Assembly: GCA_030683005.1 (NCBI GenBank)
Contig: JAUXMY010000031.1
Location: 89,265-153,264 of the forward strand
Length of the DNA stretch: 64,000 bases
Source: Caulobacter sp.
GTDB lineage: Bacteria > Pseudomonadota > Alphaproteobacteria > Caulobacterales > Caulobacteraceae
Direction of reading: 5' to 3'
Shown: positions 56,721-64,000 of the stretch, in pieces
Layout: the number at the start of each line of letters is the position of its first letter
How positions within the stretch are numbered: position 1 is the stretch's first letter
Made by a program: the position numbers and the translations under genes
Notes under the pieces: model-generated
The model's input: only the letters and a program-made list of their open reading frames with translations
What the model was told of the DNA's origin: nothing
Databases searched by the model: none

Positions 56721-58877
56721 ATGTCTCCCTGCATTTCCCGGCGCGCGGCCCTGGCCGCCGGCGCCGCCATCCTTGCCCTGTCCGCCGCCAACCCGGCTGT
56801 CGCGCAGGATCCGACCGACCTTCCGCCCGTCCAGGCCGACGTTGTGGCCGCTTCGGAGGCGTTGCCAGAGCCTGGCGCCCCGACCCGGGTCGTCGCCGGC
56901 GAAATCCTCTCCCGGCGCAAGGCCGCCGGCGATGACGCCGTCTCCATGCTGGTCGGCGAGCCCGGTGTCGCCTTCCAGGCGGGGGGCGGCACGACGGCTC
57001 TGCCGTCCGTGCGCGGCATGACCGATGACCGCATGCTGGTCACCGTCGACGGCGCCGAGACGACCGCCTTCTGTCCCAACCATATGAATCCGCCGGGATC
57101 CTATGTGCTGGCCTCGTCGGTGGAGACGATCTCGCTGTCGCCGACCCTGTCGCCGGTCAGCGCGGGCGGCGACAACATCGGCGGCGTCATCGCCATCACA
57201 ACCCGGGGCCCGGTGTTCGCCGCCGCCGACGAAGGGCTCCGCACGGAAGGCCAGGCCAGTCTCAACTACCGGAGCAGCATCGAGGGCGGATCCGCCTCGA
57301 TGCGCACCGCCGTGGCCGGCGAGCGCTACAGCCTGGGCCTTGAAACTTCATGGGCGCGAGGCGGGAACTATCGCTCCGGATACGGGCGCGATGTGTTGTC
57401 GACCGAGTACGAGAGCTATGACGCCGCCGCGATCCTGGCCGCGCGGACCGAGCAGGGCGTGTTGAGCCTGCGGGTGGGGCGACAGTTCACGCCGTACCAA
57501 GGGTTCGCCAACCAGCGCATGGACATGACGGCGAACGCCAGCAGCTTCGCCGACCTGCGCTATGAGGGCTTCTACGCCTGGGGCGAGGTGACGGCCCGGG
57601 CATCCTGGCGCGATGTTGAGCACGAGATGAACTTCCTGCCCGACAAGGGCGGCGACATGCCGATGTTGAGCCATGGGGCCGACCTGGGTCTGGCCCTGGC
57701 TGTGACCATACCGACGGGCGAGGCAGGTCAGCTGGGTCTCGGTCTGGATGTGCGCCGGACCGATCTGGACGACTGGTGGCCGCCGGTGGCCGGCAGCGTG
57801 ATGATGGGACCGAACCGCTACCTCAATATCAACGGCGGCATGCGGAACCGCACCGGGCTCTGGGCTGAATGGACCGGGCCGGTCGCGGCCGACTGGATCC
57901 TTGTCGCGGGTCTGCGCCTGGAGCAGGTCGAGACCGACGCGGGTGACGTCCAGCCCTACAGCTGGACCGGCATGATGAACGCCGCCGACGTCGCGGCCGC
58001 GACCGCGTTCAACGCGCGCGACCGCCAGAAGTCGGACGATGTCGCGGACCTGACCCTGCTGGTGCGCTGGACTCCGTCCGAGGCGCTGTCGCTGGAATTC
58101 GGCTACGCGCGCAAGACCCGCGTGCCCAATCTCTATGAGCGCTACGCCTGGGGTCTTGGACAGATGTCGGCGGCCATGACCTCCATGGCGGGCGACGCCA
58201 ACGCCTACGTCGGCGACATCGATCTGCGGCCCGAGACCGCCAACAACCTGGGCGCCACGCTGCGTCTGGCGTCGCCCGGGGCGAACCGGCAGTTGACGGT
58301 CAGCGTCTTCCACAGCGAGATCGAGGACTATGTCGACGCCGATCGCTTCGGGGTCTTCGGGCCGGGCGGCAGCTTCGCGCGGTTGCGCTTCGCCAATCAT
58401 GACGCCTGGATGCAGGGGCTGGAGGTCAGCGGGCGCACCGACCTGTGGACCCTCGGCGATTTCGCCCCGGCCGCTGTGTCGGGGTCGCTGTCCTGGGTGC
58501 GGGGCGAGAACCGCGACAGCGGCGACAACCTCTACCACATGGCGCCGCTGACCGGCCGCTTCACGCTGGAACAGCCCCTGGGCGCCTGGACGGCGGTCGC
58601 CGAGCTGGAGCTGGTCGGCGAAAAGGATCGGGTCAGCGTCACGCGGAACGAGCCGGTCACCGACCGCTACGCCCTCCTGAACCTGAAGGCGGTGTGGAAG
58701 CCGACCGAGAGGCTGAGACTCGATGTGGCGGTCGAGAACGCCTTCGACGAGGGGTACGACCTCCCGCTGGGCGGCGTCTCCTTCGGCGACTTCAAGGCGG
58801 GGGGCATGGTTCCGCCGATCGCCGCCCTGCCCGGACCGGGGCGGTCGCTCAATCTCGGCCTCACCCTGGAGTTCTGA
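56721..58877 (+). CDS. TonB-dependent copper receptor-like outer-membrane protein
   Basis: [69 protein letters not shown]-terminal [21 protein letters not shown]...LNLGLTLEF. Confidence 0.9.
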   Translation: MSPCISRRAALAAGAAILALSAANPAVAQDPTDLPPVQADVVAASEALPEPGAPTRVVAGEILSRRKAAGDDAVSMLVGEPGVAFQAGGGTTALPSVRGMTDDRMLVTVDGAETTAFCPNHMNPPGSYVLASSVETISLSPTLSPVSAGGDNIGGVIAITTRGPVFAAADEGLRTEGQASLNYRSSIEGGSASMRTAVAGERYSLGLETSWARGGNYRSGYGRDVLSTEYESYDAAAILAARTEQGVLSLRVGRQFTPYQGFANQRMDMTANASSFADLRYEGFYAWGEVTARASWRDVEHEMNFLPDKGGDMPMLSHGADLGLALAVTIPTGEAGQLGLGLDVRRTDLDDWWPPVAGSVMMGPNRYLNINGGMRNRTGLWAEWTGPVAADWILVAGLRLEQVETDAGDVQPYSWTGMMNAADVAAATAFNARDRQKSDDVADLTLLVRWTPSEALSLEFGYARKTRVPNLYERYAWGLGQMSAAMTSMAGDANAYVGDIDLRPETANNLGATLRLASPGANRQLTVSVFHSEIEDYVDADRFGVFGPGGSFARLRFANHDAWMQGLEVSGRTDLWTLGDFAPAAVSGSLSWVRGENRDSGDNLYHMAPLTGRFTLEQPLGAWTAVAELELVGEKDRVSVTRNEPVTDRYALLNLKAVWKPTERLRLDVAVENAFDEGYDLPLGGVSFGDFKAGGMVPPIAALPGPGRSLNLGLTLEF

Positions 58878-58879
58878 CC

Positions 58880-59524
58880 ATGGCGGCGGCCCGCGGCGGA
58901 CGGCTGGCGGCGGCGGCGATTTCGATCGCCCTGCATCTGGCCGCCGCCGCGGCCTTCCTGCGGGCGCCCGAGGTCGAACCGGCCCCGTCATCATCGATCG
59001 AGGTGTGGCTGGCGCCGGCGACTCCGACGCAAGCCGCTCCCCGCCCGGCGGCGCGGAAACAGACGGTCCCTTCGCGGGACCGGGGCCTCGCGGCGCCCAC
59101 GCCGCGCCGGCCCCCGCCGGCTCCCGTTTCGCCGGGCGAACCGATGGCCGCACTGACCACCCCGGCGGTCCCGCTCCCGGCGGCGGCGCAGACGACGACG
59201 CCGGCCGCCGCGCCGGCGTCGTCCGTCGCCGGGTCTCCCCGGCCGGAGGACCCGTTCGACGCCTACGCCAGGCTGGTCTGGTCGAGGATCGATCGCCACC
59301 GGCCGCGATCGGACGCGGCCTCGGTCGTCGCCCAGGTGGCGTTCAGTCTGGACCCCGAGGGCCGGTTGATGTCGCTCAGACTGGCCGCTTCAAGCGGAAC
59401 GCCGGCTTTCGATCGCGCCGCGATGCGCGCCGTTCGCGCGGCGTCGCCGTTCCCGCGCCCCCCGGAAGACATCGATCCGGCGCGGCTTCAATTCCGGATC
59501 CTGATCAGATCGCCATCGGCCTGA
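58880..59524 (+). CDS. TonB-like energy transducer protein
   Basis: N-terminal TM ([19 protein letters not shown]), Pro-rich linker, C-terminal [46 protein letters not shown]. Confidence 0.85.
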   Translation: MAAARGGRLAAAAISIALHLAAAAAFLRAPEVEPAPSSSIEVWLAPATPTQAAPRPAARKQTVPSRDRGLAAPTPRRPPPAPVSPGEPMAALTTPAVPLPAAAQTTTPAAAPASSVAGSPRPEDPFDAYARLVWSRIDRHRPRSDAASVVAQVAFSLDPEGRLMSLRLAASSGTPAFDRAAMRAVRAASPFPRPPEDIDPARLQFRILIRSPSA

Positions 59525-59604
59525 CGCATTGCGCTTCTGCCCCCCGGTCGCTACATCCCCCGCCGACCCCCATTCCACGATCAGACGAGAGCGAGCGACC
59601 CCTC

Positions 59605-61272
<1,668 letters not shown>

Positions 61273-61402
61273 GGTTTGCTTCCGGCGCCCGGCCGAACCG
61301 TATCTGCCTGCGGTCGCCAGCCGGGCGGGGCCATTGCTTGTCTCGATCCCTTTCGCGGCCTAGGCTCAGGTTTCGACCCCCTGCGCGAGGAAGACAGTCG
61401 AC

Positions 61403-64000
61403 ATGCCCTTCGATCAGGAAGACGTGCTGTCCGAACCCGGGACTCGTCTCTTCCAGCCGACGCCCCCCGGCCTGATCGAGCATGACGAGGGCGCGGTTCG
61501 CTGCGCCTGTCCGGCCTGCGCCGGTCTGGTCGATTCCGATGCGACGTCGCCGGGCGTGAACCCGCCCGCCTTCCTCGACGCGGCCGACCGCGGCGAGACG
61601 GGTCCCAACGGCAAGACGTCGAAGACGGTCGCCGAGGCCGCCTATCACCTGAACCGCACCTACGCGTCCTGGAACGACTTCTGGGTTCAGCCGGGCGTGT
61701 CCGACGTCGACAACAAGTGGGATGATCCGTACTGGGGCGGCGCGCCGTCGATCGTCACCTTCGCCTTCCGCTCGACCGCGCCGGCGACGATGCCCAGCGG
61801 CACCAGCGGCTTCAGCCGGTTCACCGAGCAGCAGATCGCGGTTACGCTTCTTGCGTTGCAGGCTTGGTCCGACGTCGCCAACATCGTCTTCGTAAGGGTC
61901 GGCGACGGGGAGGGCGACGCCGCTTATTCGAACGCCGCCACGATCCTGTTCAGCAACTACGCCGAAGCCGACGACAACGCGGCCGCCTTCGCCTACTACC
62001 CCAGCCTCAGCGCCGCCGGCGGCGATGTCTGGGTCAAGTCGACGCTTCCCTACAACGCCAATCCGGTGGCCGGCGGCTACGGCTCTCTGGTCCTCATCCA
62101 CGAGATCGGCCACGCGATCGGCTTCGCCCATCCGGGCAGCTATAACGCAGCGCCCGGCGTCAACATCACCTATGCCGACAACGCTGAGTATTACGAGGAC
62201 AGTCACCAGTACACGGTGATGAGCTACTTCACCGAAAACAACACAGGCGCAAACTTCGGACCGCTCTATCCTGCCACCATCATGCTGGACGACATTGCGG
62301 CCGCCCAACGCACTTACGGCGTCAACACCACCACCCGGACCGGCGACACCGTCTACGGCTTCAACTCCACCGCCGACCGCCCCTGGTTCTCGGCGACCAC
62401 CGCCAACTCCAAGCTGATCTTCGCCGTCTGGGACGCCGGCGGCGTCGATACGCTGGACTTCTCCGGCTACAGCCAGGCACAGACCATCACCCTGATCCAG
62501 GGCCACTTCTCCAGCGTCGGCGGCCTGATCGGCAACGTGGCCATCGCCATGGGCGCGGTGATCGAGAACGCCATCGGCGGCTCGGGCGCCGACACCATCA
62601 TAGGGAACGGCGTGGCGAACCGGCTGACCGGCAACGCCGGCAACGACACGCTGACCGGCGGCGGCGGCGCGGACATCTTCGTGGCCACCATCGGCGGCGG
62701 CGCCGACACAATCACCGACTTCTCGGCGGCCAGCGACCTTATCGATGTCAGCGCGTTCGGCGGCTACGTCAGCGCGGTCCAGAACGGCCTCAACACGCTG
62801 GTCACCGTCGCCGTCGGCATGACCTTCACGCTGCTGAATTTCACGGCCACAACCCTGACGGCGGCCAACTTCATCACGGGGGCCAGCCCGCCGCCGGCCG
62901 GGTACAATCTCGTCAACGGCACAGGCTCGGGCGAGACCCTGAACGGCACGGGCGGCAGCGACCAGATCTACGGCCTGGCGGGCGACGACATCCTCAACGG
63001 CGGCGACTCCGCCGACTGGCTGGAGGGCGGGCCCGGCAACGACCTGCTGAATGGCGGCGCCGGCGCAGACATGATGATCGGCGGGGCGGGCGACGATACC
63101 TACGTCGTCGACAACATCGGCGACCAGGTCGTCGAGGAAGCAGGCGGCGGGTCGGACACGGTCCAGACGGCCCTGGCCAGCTACTCGCTGGGCGCCCACG
63201 TCGAAAACCTGACCGGGACCTCCGGCAGCGGCCAGACGCTGACGGGCAACGGGCTGGACAACGTCCTGACCGGGGCCGGCGGCGCGGATGTGCTGGAGGG
63301 TGGAGCCGGCAACGACCGCCTGAACGGCGGAGCCGGAGCCGACGCCATGACGGGCGGCGCCGGCGATGACACCTATGTCGTCGACAATGTCGGAGACACC
63401 ACCGTGGAGGTCGCCGGCGGCGGGAACGACACCGTCGAGACCAGCCTGGCCGCCTACACGCTTGCCGCCGAGATCGAGAACCTGGTCGGCACGAGCGGCG
63501 CGGGTCAGGCGCTGACCGGCAACGCGCTGGCCAACAGCATAACCGGCGGGGCCGGAGCCGACACCATCAACGGCGGCGCCGGCAACGACATCCTTGCGGG
63601 CGGCGGCGGCGCGGACATCTTCTTGGCCACGGCCGGCGGCGGCGAGGACACGATCAGCGACTTCGTGGTCGGGACCGACAGGATCGATGTCTCGGCCTTC
63701 GGCGGCTACCAGAGCATCGTTCAGGCCGGCGGCGACACGCTGGTCACCGTCGCCTCGGGGGTGACCTTCCGTTTGACCGGCGTGACGGCCGGGACGGTCA
63801 CCGACGCCAGCTTCATCGGTCTCGGGGCGGCGTACAACCAGATCACGGGCACCGACGCTACCGAGGTCATCTACGGCACCGCGCAGGCGGACCATATTCT
63901 GGGTCTGGGCGGGGCGGACACCATTCGGGCCGGCGCCGGGAATGACTGGCTTGAGGGCGGGGCCGATGGCGACAAGCTGTTTGGCGAGGATGGCAACGAC
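61403..64000 (+). CDS. Serralysin-like M10 metallopeptidase with RTX repeats (3' end outside window)
   Basis: ATG at 61403, frame open to 64000; HEIGHAIGFAHPG zinc site, Met-turn YTVMSYF, multiple GGxGxDxxxGGxGxD nonapeptides, YVVDN modules. Confidence 0.93.
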   Translation, partial: MPFDQEDVLSEPGTRLFQPTPPGLIEHDEGAVRCACPACAGLVDSDATSPGVNPPAFLDAADRGETGPNGKTSKTVAEAAYHLNRTYASWNDFWVQPGVSDVDNKWDDPYWGGAPSIVTFAFRSTAPATMPSGTSGFSRFTEQQIAVTLLALQAWSDVANIVFVRVGDGEGDAAYSNAATILFSNYAEADDNAAAFAYYPSLSAAGGDVWVKSTLPYNANPVAGGYGSLVLIHEIGHAIGFAHPGSYNAAPGVNITYADNAEYYEDSHQYTVMSYFTENNTGANFGPLYPATIMLDDIAAAQRTYGVNTTTRTGDTVYGFNSTADRPWFSATTANSKLIFAVWDAGGVDTLDFSGYSQAQTITLIQGHFSSVGGLIGNVAIAMGAVIENAIGGSGADTIIGNGVANRLTGNAGNDTLTGGGGADIFVATIGGGADTITDFSAASDLIDVSAFGGYVSAVQNGLNTLVTVAVGMTFTLLNFTATTLTAANFITGASPPPAGYNLVNGTGSGETLNGTGGSDQIYGLAGDDILNGGDSADWLEGGPGNDLLNGGAGADMMIGGAGDDTYVVDNIGDQVVEEAGGGSDTVQTALASYSLGAHVENLTGTSGSGQTLTGNGLDNVLTGAGGADVLEGGAGNDRLNGGAGADAMTGGAGDDTYVVDNVGDTTVEVAGGGNDTVETSLAAYTLAAEIENLVGTSGAGQALTGNALANSITGGAGADTINGGAGNDILAGGGGADIFLATAGGGEDTISDFVVGTDRIDVSAFGGYQSIVQAGGDTLVTVASGVTFRLTGVTAGTVTDASFIGLGAAYNQITGTDATEVIYGTAQADHILGLGGADTIRAGAGNDWLEGGADGDKLFGEDGND

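Noticed and set aside
57348-59153. 601-aa minus ORF
   Set aside because: Antisense to the TonB-dependent receptor and TonB genes.
62900-64000. CRISPR-like repeat array
   Set aside because: Repetition is protein-coding RTX nonapeptides in frame, without uniform repeats and unique spacers.

Overview
High-GC (alphaproteobacterial, Caulobacterales-like) chromosomal window with about 50 supportable protein-coding genes and two tRNAs (Pro-CGG, Gln-TTG). There is no sign of a prophage, CRISPR array or intact transposon. Recognisable content: a truncated TonB-dependent receptor (left edge), sppA, a CHASE3 hybrid histidine kinase with two receiver domains, a putative metal (copper?) locus, an S9 oligopeptidase whose Tat signal peptide appears frameshifted, and a lipid/terpenoid-type catabolic region (AtuA family, acyl-CoA synthetase, GMC oxidoreductase, P450, enoyl-CoA hydratase) containing a Phd/VapC toxin-antitoxin pair. 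Further right are mucR, a PAS protein, an orphan DnaA-domain-IV-like protein overlapping a DUF6456 gene, sufE, two divergent histidine kinases, prfC, three tandem stand-alone TonB-C-like secreted proteins, two acyl-CoA dehydrogenases, a SemiSWEET, a GH15, a VWA protein, a SEL1-repeat + beta-helix gene pair, an amidase, a copper-receptor-like TonB module, ettA, and a right-edge-truncated serralysin-like RTX metalloprotease. The most interesting leads are the orphan DnaA-domain-IV/DUF6456 pair, a run of promoters rich in GANTC and TTAA-N7-TTAA motifs (possible CcrM/CtrA control), a ~295-bp dispersed non-coding element present twice, and REP-like repeats that sit in the roomy convergent intergenic gaps. 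Many long ORFs in the track are antisense shadows typical of high-GC DNA and were rejected. All functional calls come from reading motifs by eye; no database search was run.
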